Assembly: GCA_016946835.1 (NCBI GenBank)
Contig: JACVTC010000001.1
Coordinates: 232,501-296,500 of the forward strand
DNA: 64,000 bases
Reading direction: 5' to 3'
Origin: Neocallimastix lanati (nom. inval.)
Taxonomy: Eukaryota; Neocallimastigomycota; Neocallimastigomycetes; Neocallimastigales; Neocallimastigaceae
Part shown: in pieces, positions 11,263-23,305 of the stretch
Layout of the letters: each line of letters opens with the position of its first letter
Position numbering within the stretch: the first letter of the stretch is position 1
Notes under the pieces: generated by a model
Databases searched by the model: none
Told to the model about the DNA's origin: nothing
Seen by the model: the letters and a program-made list of their open reading frames with translations, nothing else
Position numbers and translations under genes: made by a program

Positions 11263-13320
11263 TATTATTATTATTATTTTTTTTTGGTTAATTTTAATTT
11301 TACATTACCAGGCAGGAATAAAAGAAAATAAAAAAAAAAATATTTTTTATTTTTAGATTTTTAAGTTTTTAATTATAAATTTTATATTTTAATATTTATT
11401 TATTATTATTATTATTATTTTTTTAGTTCTATAAAATAATTATTATAGAATACAAATAAAATAGAAGAATATATTTAAAAAAAAAATAATATAATAAAAT
11501 AAAAATTTAAATTATTCTATAATGTTTTTAACATACATACATATATATATATATTTTTTTTTTATTTCATCATATTCTGTATAAATAATTAAATTTATCT
11601 TTTAAAAAAATTTATCTTTTTTTTTTTTTTTTCTTTACTATTTAAATATTAATATTTAAATAACATACATTTTTTTTTTTAAATTATTTAATAATTATTT
11701 ATTAATTAAAAAATTTTATGTGCTGCAATTAAATTATTATTTAAAAGGATGATTAATTCATATTAATAATAATATTATTAATGATAACTATATTACTTTT
11801 GATATTATAAAAAATTTAAAATTTCATTAATAGTTTAATCTTATTGTCTTTAACGTATTATTATTTTATTTTTAATTAATTGGTTTTGATTTATTATTAA
11901 TAAAATTAATGTATATATAATAGTGATATTAAAATAATAATAATAATAATAATAATAATAGATAATAATAATAATAATAATAATTATAATAGTAATAATA
12001 ATAGTAATAATAAATAATAATAATAATAATAATAATAATAGTCATATTATTATTATTATTTGTTTTTCTTAATTAGAGAATGAAAGTAGTATACTTCTTC
12101 AAGTTTACTAATTATTAATTATATAAAAAATAAATTAAAAAAACACATGTAAAAAAAAAAAATAATTTATTATGTTAATTAATAAGTCTATTTAAAATTA
12201 ATTTAAATATTATTTTATTATTTAAATATAATTTTAAATATCATTATAAAAAAAAAAAAACTTTATTTTTAATAATATTTTATTTTTTAATGATATTTAA
12301 ATAGTTTTTAAATAGATTTATTAATAAAGTTTCATAAAAAAAAAAAAATAAAGTTTATGGAATATAATTAATAATTTAAAAAATTAATATAATAAAAAAA
12401 AAAAAATAAAAAAAAAAATCCTTTTAAAGTTTATTATAGTATGACGATTGGTGAATGAAAAATTAAGAGATCTATTTTGAAATAAAATTTAAAAAAAGAA
12501 AAAAAAAAAAAAAAAAAAAGTTAATTATCATAATCATAATAAAGATTAATATTGATCTAATAGGGTTATGGTGTCTCTTTTTTTTTTTTCCTTTTTTTCT
12601 TTTCTTTTCTTTTTTATTTTTTTCTTTTATTTTCTTTCTCTCTTTTTTTTTTTTTTTTTTTTTTTATTATAAAAATTTAAATTTAATCAAATCAAGAGAA
12701 ATTTATTATCAGGGAGAGAGAGAGAAGAATTTTAATTTTTTTTTTTTTTTTTTTTTTTTTTTTGGATTCCGTCATAAGAAAATTTATAAAAAGAAAATTT
12801 AAATATTATAAATAATATTTATTATTTGAATTTTATTTTATTTATTTCTTTCAAAATTGAATAGGAACTCTCCTAAATTAATAATAATAATAATAAATAA
12901 TATATAAATCATAGTAATAACCATAACAAATCATAATAGTTAATATTATAAAATATAAAAATGATAATTATTAATATTAAAATGATAAATAATAGTAACA
13001 TAATAATAAATAATAATAATAATTTTATTTATTATTGAGGATAATATTAATATTAGTCATCCTATCAATTTTTTTTTTTTTTATAACCTCCAAGGACATA
13101 ATAGGTGAAAAGTGTTAAAAAAAAAAAAAAGATTTTTTTTTTTTATTTTATATATATATATATATATTTTTTTTTTCAACTAAATGAGAAATGATATAGA
13201 GGAAGAAGTTTTTTTTTTTTTCCATGTTTTCTTTATTTATTTTTTTTCTTTTTCTTTTTCTTTTATATATATATATATATTTTAAACTAATGATGTTCCA
13301 TTTTTAAAAAGTTTAATCAT
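11263..13320. other. Gene-free AT-rich DNA with TAA microsatellite
   Basis: Holds poly-A and poly-T runs, a TAA trinucleotide run (11930-12040) and a fold-back (listed separately). It also has a CT-rich patch at 12570-12665 and AT runs at 13150 and 13265. No protein-like frame was found. Confidence 0.6.
12177..12328. repeat. Imperfect inverted repeat with about 35-bp arms
   Basis: The left arm, about 12177-12210 (ttaattaataagtctattta and on), pairs with the right arm, 12293-12328 (ending agatttattaataaa), at most positions. The spacer of about 80 bp is A/T homopolymer. It has a MITE-like fold-back shape, but at this base composition chance cannot be excluded. Confidence 0.45.
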
Positions 13321-13678
13321 TGTGCGTGTGGGTGCGTTGCAGATGCCATCGAAAAGGTATTCCACAATATTGTATTATTCATTTAATGCTCCAAGGGAAG
13401 AGAGTAGAGCGTCATGGTGATAATAATGGAGAGAACCTTGGAACGAACATCATGTATTGGAATTCTATTTATTAGGTTTGATTCTGTTAGGTTAGAACGA
13501 GCTCAATCAGATTTATATATTTTATATTTATTATTTATTATATTTATTATATTTTTATTTATCTAAGAAGAATCCATTATTCAAATATTTTATTATTTTA
13601 ACATGTAATTTGTATCAATAAAATTTATATAAAAAACATAATGTCTATATAATCTTAATTATTATATAACTTAAAACA
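13321..13678 (-). mobile_element. Probable Ty1/copia LTR
   Basis: Read on the minus strand, a polypurine-like tract gtagggagaa (13688-13679) is followed at once by TGTTTTAAG, the expected TG start of an LTR. This lies about 200 bp after the end of the copia coding remnant. The stretch contains sequence less AT-biased than its surroundings (13300-13510). A plausible LTR end in ACA lies at 13321, giving about 358 bp with TGT...ACA termini. The right-hand boundary is inferred; the second LTR was not found. Confidence 0.5.
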
Positions 13679-13849
13679 TTCTCCCTACATTATAACTTTA
13701 TTTTACACTTTTTTTTTTTTTTTTATCTTATTATTAGCTCAATAAAATTAAACCAATATTTTAAATAAATAATTTTTTTTTTTTTTTTTTTTTGTTTTAT
13801 TGTTTTTTTGTTTTTTATTATAGATATACTATTTAATTTAATGGCTAAA

Positions 13850-14109
13850 TATAAAATTATTAAATTTTCCCATATTTTAACCAATAATTGGTTTTGTTAA
13901 AGGATCAGCTAACATATTTTCAGTTCTAACATATTATAATGTAATTTTATTTTATTTTATTTTTTATTTTATTTTTTTCATTTCTTCTTCAAATAAATTT
14001 TATTTTTTAGCATCTTATATGTTGACATCTACCTTTTTTTTTTGCATTCTTTTTTTTTTTTTTATTTTCGGCGATTGATAAATAAGCTTTATTATCAATA
14101 TTAGTTTTT

Positions 14110-14142
<33 letters not shown>

Positions 14143-14275
14143 TTCTTTAATAATCATATTCTAATGAAGTACCAAGGAATGCCTTCATTGAAATAAACAT
14201 TCCCTAACATGAACGACCAAATTTAGTATTTAAATCTAGGGCACGGTAACTACAGGAGTTAAGGAGGAGAATATT
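13850..14275 (-). mobile_element. Ty1/copia polyprotein 3' remnant (RNase H C-terminus), degenerate
   Basis: Minus-strand translations recover the end of a copia-type RNase H. YRALDLNTK (about 14250) corresponds to the region after the EAEY motif. IDNKAYLSIAEN (about 14100-14065) corresponds to the DNQ-A-I-AEN motif. KKVDVNI (about 14030) corresponds to KHIDI, and YVRTENMLADPLTKPIIG (13935-13880) is the characteristic ADxLTKP ending. Poly-A insertions, stops and frameshifts break it throughout. Integrase and reverse transcriptase are absent, so the element is 5'-truncated. The probable LTR follows directly. Confidence 0.75.
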
Positions 14276-14281
14276 CCTTAT

Positions 14282-14455
14282 AAAAAAAAAAAAAAAAAAA
14301 AAAAAGTATTCCGAGTTTTGAATTATTTTTCAAATTTTTTTTCTTTTTTTTTTTAATAGTTATTATAAAAAAAAAAAAAAAAAGTATTCCGAGTTTTGAA
14401 TTATTTTTCAAATTTTTTTTCTTTTTTTTTTTAATAGTTATTATAAAAAAAAAAA
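14282..14455. repeat. Tandem duplication, about 84-bp unit x2
   Basis: A segment starting with poly-A and containing agtattccgagttttgaatt, a T-run and taatagttattat occurs twice in direct succession (from about 14300 and about 14375). It flanks the copia remnant. Confidence 0.8.
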
Positions 14456-14667
14456 AAAGGGCTTAACAACTAAAAAAAAAAAAAAAAAAAAGAAAAACTT
14501 CATTTGGAATATTATTTTTTTATATAATTTAATACCAGAATTACCAGAATTACCAGAAATGAGGATTTAATTATTATTTTAAGTGACGTGACCGGCACAA
14601 AGTTACAGTAAAAAAAAAAAAAAAAAAAATTTTAAAAGGTTTATTTAGGAGGGAATTTTTAATAATG

Positions 14668-14708
<41 letters not shown>

Positions 14709-14830
14709 TAAGGGTAATTGTCAATGGTTTTAATTCAACCTTTCTACACCAGCCAGTTTTTTGGTGGTTGCTGTGGATTAGCCAAGGCGTCGAATGTTGA
14801 ACGAATAAAAAAAAATTTTTTTAATCCCAT

Positions 14831-14917
<87 letters not shown>

Positions 14918-14973
14918 GATAATTAATTAAAAGTTCGTTTGTAGGAATATATATATAGTCAGTGCTATTATGG

Positions 14974-15030
<57 letters not shown>

Positions 15031-15190
15031 ACAACCTAATTTAATTTAATTTCATTCGAAAAATCCAAAAATTAAGAATCCTTTTTGATACTTAGGATAT
15101 TGAAATGTTTAAAGTCTTTGATTTCTGAAATTTCTGAAATAAAATCTAAAATCATTCTCCTTGTAAATAATTGTTTTTTTTTTTTTTTTA
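14456..15190. other. Intergenic DNA with homopolymers and an (ATTT)n tract
   Basis: Contains poly-A and poly-T runs (14669-14707, 14980-15028) and an ATTT tetranucleotide run of about 23 copies (14827-14917). A short less AT-rich patch at 14708-14812 could be a transposon scrap but was not identified. The open frame over the tetranucleotide run is a repeat artefact. Confidence 0.6.
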
Positions 15191-15373
15191 TTTCATATGT
15201 TTTTTTATTTCATATGTTTTTTTATTTCATATGTTTTTTTTTATTTCATATGTTTTTTTTTTTATTTATTTATTTCATATGTTTTTTTTTATTTCATATG
15301 TTTTTTTATTTCATATGTTTTTTTATTTCATATGTTTTTTTATTTCATATGTTTTTTTATTTCATATGTTTTT
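15190..15373. repeat. 18-bp minisatellite (ttatttcatatgtttttt)n
   Basis: About ten tandem copies of an 18-bp unit centred on the palindrome catatg, with slight T-run length changes. It sits at the 3' end of the LINE copy. Open frames across it in several phases are consequences of the repeat. Confidence 0.95.
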
Positions 15374-15389
15374 TTTTTTTTTTTTTTAC

Positions 15390-16720
15390 CATTTAATTTC
15401 TTAGCCAAAGTCTTTGATTCTTTAATCCATGAGTAATGTAGCCTAGTAGGAATATTTATTATTATTAGTGAGATAATGAATAATGCATTATGAGTTTTTT
15501 TCTTTTTTTTTTTTTTCTTTTTTTCTTTTTGCATTTTCTAAAGTAACGTAATTGAGATAGAGCAACCACAGATAAGCTGAAAGAGGAGAGTAATTTCTCA
15601 ATTCACGAGTAAATACCTCTATTAATAATAATTTTTTTTTTTTTTTTTGAGCTTTAGAATATCTGCTCTTATTTGAATCTAAAGAGAGAAAGCATAATAA
15701 TATAAAAACAAGACTAAGAATAAACGAAATTAAAACATATTTCTTCAATGGGAAAAGGAATTGATTGATTAAATTAAGAAATCGCGAAAGTACGAATTTA
15801 ACTTGACATTTTAAAATTTACTATTTAATTTTGGATTGGAGAGATTTCAATGATATAAAGATTCATCAAAAGGAAATACCATCAAGATAAATGTATATAA
15901 GTTGTCAGTTTTAAGGCAACTTGTCACCACCAATAAAAAAAGATGGAATCTTTTCTTAATTTATCGGGTTTAACAAAGTTAATCGGTTTTACAATACAAC
16001 AACAAGAGTAAGCACACTTTATTAATTCCAAAAAAAAAAAAAGTCATTTCAATTTTAATAGCCCATTTTAAGAACCTTATTCAAAAATTTTTTTCTTAAG
16101 AGCTTGTTTGGGATGGGAGCAACTAAAACAATATCATCGGCTAAAAAAAAGTCCACCAACAATAGTATATAGTGAGATTCTAAATATACACCCCATGCTT
16201 TATCACAATCATCCAGTACATCATTCATGAACAAATTGAATAAAATAGGAGAGAGAAGAACATCCTTATCTAACACCGCGATTAATGAAAAAAATTTTCT
16301 GAGAGATTATCATTAAAAAAGAAAAAAGGACGAGCTTTAAAGGATAGATAAAGATTCCCTAAAATATAGATGACAATTACCTCTAATTCCTAAGTTATTA
16401 TCATTTGGTCAAAATATTGAAAAGATAGGTACTGAATCATTGGCTTTTTTTTTTTTTTTTTTTTTTTTTTCAAGATTAAGAATAGCAAGATAAGTAAAAA
16501 ATTTCCTTTAAATTTTTTTTTCTTTCATAAATTTCCCAAATTGAAATATATAAACTGATACATTCTTCCTTATTTCGAAATCCACATTGTTCAAGGTCTA
16601 ACAAAAATTTATGTTCTAAAGGATATATTTAGCAATTCTATTAGTGACGATCTTTGAAATAATTTTTAAGACAACATTAATAAGAGAAATACCACGATAA
16701 TTATTGTAATCTGAAAGATT

Positions 16721-16756
<36 letters not shown>

Positions 16757-17786
16757 GAATTGATATTATATTATTAGAAGTCGAATTCCACTCTTCAAGG
16801 AATAAATCACCATCCCAAATTTTGTTAAATAATGAAAGTAAACATTTTAGCACAATCAGAGTAGTGAACATCTGAAGAAGAGTCTTGATTATCGGATAAA
16901 ATTAGATTCACTAAAAGAAGGCTTTAAAAAAAAATTCAATCGGAATAGAATATCATCAGGGCTAGGAGCTTTATTATTTTTCATATATTCATTACAGTGA
17001 CCATTTCATTAGAACTTAACTCTTCATTATCATCGAATTCATTAAGAAGAATTGAGAAGTAGCTGTTTGAGAATATTTCATGTTTCTTTTTCTTTACACA
17101 TATGTGGAGACCATTTAAATCTTCTAGATGGAGTAGGAGGATGAAAAACCTTCTGAGTCATCTTTCTTTCCGGAAAGGATAAAGAGAGAAGTGATCAGAA
17201 GTATCACTGAATGTACTACAAAACAGATACCTTATTCATGTATTCCTTTCATTTTTAACGATTTAAATAAAAACATGATCAATACAAGACGATCTACCCT
17301 CCCGAGCCCAGGTGAAATCGAGACCCGATAAGTTTTTTAGTGAACCACTGATGAGATGATTTATTAAGTAAACTTTCTAATTGGAATTTAGACATTATTA
17401 AATTCACCTAACAAGAAAAGAAGGTGTATTAGTAGTAGTTATGTTTCTTTCTCCAATTAGTAATATTTCTGAAAAGGCATTCGTTCTTTCTTCCTTATGA
17501 ATGACCCGTAGGAACATAAATATTACCAATAGTGCATTTAATTCCCCCAAAAAAGAAGTAATGTTGACAGCAATGATATCCTTATATTCAAAAGGAATCG
17601 AGAGAAATGGAACAAGAACGATGTACACTTATATACTAAGACCTTCTCATATATCAGGTATATTTGAATCAGCTTTTTCATAAAAATTGTATTATAGTGA
17701 CGTTGACAAAGAAATGAATAATTATTTTGAAAGTACATTTAAGATATTGGCTATTTACCGACCTCTTACAAGCAAATATAGAATAG

Positions 17787-17824
<38 letters not shown>

Positions 17825-17910
17825 TTTTTCATAAAAGTATCTAATACCATCACATTTTTCAACATTCTATTCATTAATGTTCCAAACTGATACAAAGATT
17901 AAAGAATTGA
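15390..17910 (-). mobile_element. LINE (APE-type non-LTR retrotransposon), nearly full coding span but broken
   Basis: Read on the minus strand, in order. The start of an APE endonuclease is VWNINE at about 17880. EN middle segments at 17628-17404 include the IIAVNI strand and an LLIGERN segment in the position of GDFN. FTWAREG, then SCIDH and DH follow at 17320-17190. The reverse transcriptase starts with DYNNYRGISLIN and RIAKYI (about 16715-16620), then EQCGFR with EC (about 16590). LSPILFNLFMNDV and ADDIVLVAP (16250-16110) are the YADD-box region with L-ADD. WAIKIEMTF then GINK follows (about 16060-16030). The thumb and C-terminal segment (about 15735-15630) and TRLHYSWIKES (about 15430) align with the copy at 1.3-2.0 kb. 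Many stops and frameshifts, several at long poly-T tracts, show that it is dead. Confidence 0.85.
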
Positions 17911-18207
17911 GTAAACATTAATATGTTCAAAATCCTTTTAATCATTCCATTTTAGTTTTAAAATAAAAAAAAAAATAATAATAATAATAAAAAATAAAAA
18001 ATAATAAAAAATAATAAAAAAATTATAATATAATTGTAATAATAATAATAATAATAATAAATAATAATAATAATAATAATAATATCTCTATTTTTTTTTT
18101 TTTTTTATTTCATTTTAATTTTTTTTAAAAGTTTATTTTTATTTCATTATTTGTTTTACTTAATTTCATTATTTATTTTATCTATTTTATTTCTTTTCTT
18201 TTCTTTT

Positions 18208-18260
<53 letters not shown>

Positions 18261-18504
18261 ATTTATTTTTATTTTTATTTTATTTTTTTTATTTTATTTT
18301 ATTTTATTTTTAAATTAATTATAACTTTGATTTTAATTTAGATTTTAAAGTTTTAATTTTTTAATTTTTTTTTTTTTTTTTTTTATTATATCATTTGATA
18401 GGAATCGCTTTGATATTTAAAATTGTACTTAATTATTGTGAATAATGGGTTTAACTATAAAATAAATGTTAAATTTATTATATATATAATAATTATATAT
18501 AATG

Positions 18505-18535
<31 letters not shown>

Positions 18536-19160
18536 CAAAAATTTTAAACTACAGTTGAAATTCTAAAAATATAAATTATAACTATATTAATATAAAATGA
18601 TAAAATTACTTATTCTATTATATATAAAAAAAAAATTTTTTTTTTTACTTTTTTTTTTCTAAATTTTTTTATTTTTTTTTTTTATTATTATTATTTTTCT
18701 ATAATAAATATATATATAATAAAATATATATATATATATAAATATAATTATTAATGATTAAATATAAAATATAAATAATTAGAAAAAAAAAAATTTTTTT
18801 TTTCTTTAAAAAATAAAAAATATTAAATAATAAACATGTCTATTAAAAAAAAATAATAATAATAAATTTTATGTATATATATATATATATAATTAATATA
18901 AAGAATATTCAAAGTCTATTAATTAAAATAAAAATAAAAAAAAAAGGGGGGAATAAAACAAAATAAAATAAAAAAAAATGAACTTAAAAATAAAAATAAA
19001 AAATAATAATAAAAAAAAAAAAATATTATTATAAAAAAAGAAAGAAAAAATATAATAAAATTAAATAAAATAAAAATAATTTATTTAATATATTGCCTTC
19101 ATTTAATTTATTCGTTTCCATTTTCCCTTATTTCCTTATTTTTTTTTTTTCTCTTTTTTT

Positions 19161-19197
<37 letters not shown>

Positions 19198-19217
19198 ACT
19201 CTCTCTCTCTCTTTCTT
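17911..19217. other. Gene-free AT-rich DNA
   Basis: Contains AAT microsatellites (17970-18085), a poly-T run of about 46 bases (18209-18254), TTTTA runs and AT runs. A CT run (19195-19217) lies just 3' of the CotH gene. No coding signal was found. Confidence 0.65.
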
Positions 19218-21434
19218 TTAAAATTGAGTAATATAAAAGACGGAAATGAATAAGAGGAGAAGAGTTATGGGTAGAGAGACAGTGAATATACTGGAACTAC
19301 CTGATGGAGCTTCTTGAGGTTTAACATCTTTAGTGTAGGCTCTACATCCATCTCCTCTCATTTCAATATATTCCTTAAGACCGTAACTGTAATTATTCAC
19401 AATGTTGGGATTCTCATCACTGACACCACCGCCATTAATACTATCTTCAAAATTCTTTAAGGTATATTTATTCACATAACCATCATATTGTGTATTATAC
19501 TCATCTACTAAATTAAAATTCCATTCTACATCTTCTCGAATCATATTGGCAATGGCATCAATTTTTGGGAACAATATATCCTTAGTAAAGAGTTTTCTTG
19601 AAATGGTGGAAACAATCACATCGTAACGATCCTTAATTTGTGGATGCTTAAATAAATTTTCGGTGAAATAGTGATCATTGCCGGCTAAATCCTTAGATTT
19701 TGCCCAGTTGATACAGTCATTCTTGATTTCATCAAATTTATAGTATTCACTTTCTCCGAAGAGGGCTTCATCAAAATCATAAGGAATAAATTGATACTTC
19801 TTTGTTTCTGGATTATAATAGAGTTCGGTATTACTTTGGACAAGATAGAAATTATCATTGGCAAGAATTAAACTTTCCATAGCAAGAACTTTAAGAGTAG
19901 ATTCAATATCTAAAAATTCTTCAAGGGCCTTTACCGCATAGTCGGTTTTATCATTTTGATAATCTTTTGCCCATTTATCATATAATTTAATAAATGAAAT
20001 TAAACGATTCCAATTCACTGGATTACTTTCGGGATTATTATTAACATCATTATTATTATTATTATTATTATTATTGGTGGCAACTTCAGCATCATTTTGT
20101 CTTTTAACCACAGGCTTATTTTGATTAATTAAAGTAGCGGCTTCGGCATCTTGTTTATCTACTTCATCGATTTGGTAGGTACCATACTCCAAATAGGATT
20201 GATAATCATCACTTATATATTTTAAATCTGCAAAGGGTCCTTCCGGATGAGAGGAAATTAATTTATAAGAGGTACCTACACGAGCTTTTGTATTGCCATG
20301 AATATAGGCGGCAAACCATTTTTCTGAGAGACCATCCATAAGGGTGTAGAGACCCATAACATCATTATTTATAATTAATCTGGCATAGGCTCCTTCTTGA
20401 GTTGGAACACCTACAGCTTTAAACATTTCAGAGCTAAGTATATCACGCATAAGAGTAGGATCCATAGGGATACCTCTAAGCTTAAATGATTTTCTTTTCA
20501 TATATTTTTTACCGGTTAATTTGATTACATAGGATAACTTTTTGTAGAGACGACTACCAAATCCAAGTAAATGCATATTTCCTTCACCTTTATAAACGCT
20601 ATTTGGAGAAACGATGGTAAAAGTACAATTGAAAGGTTCATTATTTCCTTCTTCATTGTTGGGACCTAAAAATGGTGAATTCTTTCTATTCTCATATTCG
20701 GATTCATTACATTCGGCATATACATTATAGATGACATTTTTTGATAAAGGTTGGAAATCTTCGGAGCCCATTTTATATACTTGACCAAATGGTTCTGGAA
20801 GTTTTGGTATTTCAATATTTTTATTTGTTCTTTTTATTATTAATAATATTATTTTAAAATGAAGGGGGGAAAAAATAATATAATAAAAATATAGATAAAA
20901 AAAAAAAAAAAAAAAAAGATTAATATATATAGGAATTTATAAAAAGTTGAAATGAAATAAATTTTAATGCTTTTTTTTTTTTTTTTTGTTTATTATTATT
21001 TTATTATATGTTATTATCACATAAAGATTTAGATAAATTTATATATAATGTAAAATTATTATCGATATATTTTTTTCTTTTTATTCTTATTATTTTTATT
21101 GTTTTAATTTTTATGTTCAACCCTTCTTTTCTCTAAGTAACTAAGTAATTATGTTTAATCTTTTTTTTTTTTTTTTATGATATTTTTGATTTCTATTTTA
21201 CCTATTATAAACTTCATTAATGGATGAAGTCTCTTTGGAATATGTTCTTTCTATTGATTCTTCTTCTACGATATTATTATTATTATCTAAGATGACATAT
21301 TTGTATTTATCAATATTATTTGTATCTACTGATCCTTGATATACTATTTTTTTTTTTTGTTGTTGTTATTTTTGTATAAGAAAACATAGTATAATTTTAT
21401 AAAAATATTGAAATAAAATATAAATATTTGAAAA

Positions 21435-21465
<31 letters not shown>

Positions 21466-21776
21466 AAAAAAATTAATATTTCAATTTATAACTATATTAT
21501 AATTACAATAATAATAATATTATTAATAATATTTATATATTTTTTCCTGTTTAATATATATTTTATTTGTTATTATAATGAATGTCTAATGATAATCATT
21601 TAATATTATACAATAAAAATTTATTTACATGGATAATATTTTGGAATTAATTTTAAAACTTGGTTGCCATATTTAACACCTACATTATAGCTTTTATTTT
21701 TAATTGAAATTACATTAAAGGTGTAGGTTTCAGCTATATACATTTATAAAATATATAAATAAATATATAAATAAAT

Positions 21777-21810
<34 letters not shown>

Positions 21811-21988
21811 ATAAAAAATAAATGATAATATTAAAATTTGTTTATAATAATTCAAAATTTAAAAAAAATATATATATATATACATAAATATAAATTTTCT
21901 TTACACATATATTATATATGTATTTATAATTACTTTTCCCGAGGATAGCAAAATAAGCTAACGGTACAATAAAATTAAATATCTTCAT
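19218..21988 (-). CDS. CotH-kinase-family surface protein, GPI-type C-terminus, 4 exons, 637 aa
   Basis: Exons on the minus strand: 21988-21934, 21733-21629, 21343-21202 and 20829-19218. All junctions are GT/AG and the exons total 1914 nt, exactly 638 codons. A short N-terminal signal peptide (MKIFNFIVPLAYFAIL) is followed by an N-terminal beta region (TYTFNVIS, LYQGSV, RTYSKET, NEVYNR). The CotH core then runs from about 130 to 560: KSFKLRG near 214, a region before an Asn run, NDNFYLV near 426, and PYDFDEALFG near 450, matching the N-x-N and PxDFD motifs of these kinase-like proteins. A run of nine Asn at about 353-361 is an AAT microsatellite. The C-terminus (GSSSI then a hydrophobic tail) fits a GPI signal. 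CotH proteins phosphorylate secreted proteins in spore-forming bacteria and act as surface ligands in some fungi. Here the target is unknown. No dockerin is visible. Confidence 0.88.
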
Positions 21989-22604
21989 TTTAATTTTTAA
22001 TTTTCTAATTTATATATATTTTTTTTCTTTACTTTTTACTTTTTGTATATTATTATAACTATTTAAAATATTATAAATTTTAAATAAAGAAACGAATAAT
22101 TATTTTGTGGTGCCTTTTTTTTTTTTTTTTTTTTTTTGGTTTTTCAATATAACTATTTAATAATTAATTTATTATATAAGTAAAAAAAAAATAAGATTCT
22201 TTTTTTTTTTTTTTTTTTTTTTTTATTCTTTTCTTTTATTTTTTATATTTTATTTATTAATTTTTTAATATATTAAATTTATTTTAATTGTATTAAAAAT
22301 TCATATAGAGTTATTGTTCAGTCATCCAATATCTTTTAAGAATAATAAATGGACATATATTATACGTTCAATTCAATATATTGTAATTATATTATATTAA
22401 ATAAAAAATAAATTAATTTTTTTTAATATTTAATAAACCTTATTTATTATTAAAATTAGTATAGAGAGACAATTTAAGTTACGCACATTTTGAGTTTATG
22501 GAATTTATCGAATAATCATGTAAACTCTATGGATAAATAAATGGATAGGTAAATAAATAGATAGATAAATAATGGAATAATAAATAAAAAAAAGGTTATT
22601 TATT
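21989..22604. other. Upstream flank of the CotH gene, AT-rich
   Basis: This is the 5' flank of the CotH gene. It holds poly-T runs at 22116-22138 and 22200-22224. No regulatory site can be named with confidence. Confidence 0.5.
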
Positions 22605-23305
22605 AATAAATAATAATAATAAATAATAAATAATAAATAATAAATAATAAATAATAAATAATAAATAATAAATAATAAATAATAAATAATAAATAATAAA
22701 TAATAAATAATAAATAATAAATAATAAATAATAAATAATAAATAATAAATAATAAATAATAAATAATAAATAATAAATAATAAATAATAAATAATAAATA
22801 ATAAATAATAAATAATAAATAATAAATAATAAATAATAAATAATAAATAATAAATAATAAATAATAAATAATAAATAATAAATAATAAATAATAAATAAT
22901 AAATAATAAATAATAAATAATAAATAATAAATAATAAATAATAAATAATAAATAATAAATAATAAATAATAAATAATAAATAATAAATAATAAATAATAA
23001 ATAATAAATAATAAATAATAAATAATAAATAATAATAATAAATAATAAATAATAAATAATAAATAATAAATAATAAATAATAAATAATAAATAATAAATA
23101 ATAAATAATAAATAATAATAATAATAATAAATAATAAATAATAAATAATAAATAATAAATAATAAATAATAAATAATAAATAATAAATAATAAATAATAA
23201 ATAATAAATAATAAATAATAATAATAAATAATAAATAATAAATAATAAATATAAATAATAAATAATAAATAATAAATAATAAATAATAATAAATATCTAT
23301 TTATA
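22605..23305 (-). repeat. Heptanucleotide satellite (AATAATA)n, array 2
   Basis: About 97 nearly perfect head-to-tail copies of the 7-bp unit aataata, with a few single-base insertions (near 23031, 23113 and 23220). It is the reverse orientation of the unit in arrays 1, 3 and 5, and the purest of the arrays. The punctuating ACTCTT motif is absent here. Confidence 0.95.

Noticed and set aside
14718-14918. Small frame ending in an IYLF repeat
   Set aside because: Two thirds of it is the ATTT microsatellite. The first 30 residues have no supporting homology.
15085-15436. Three overlapping plus-strand frames of FxxFHMFF type
   Set aside because: They are the 18-bp minisatellite read in three phases.
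17501-17890. Plus-strand frames within the LINE
   Set aside because: Endonuclease motifs are on the minus strand; these are shadows and include a poly-Lys run.
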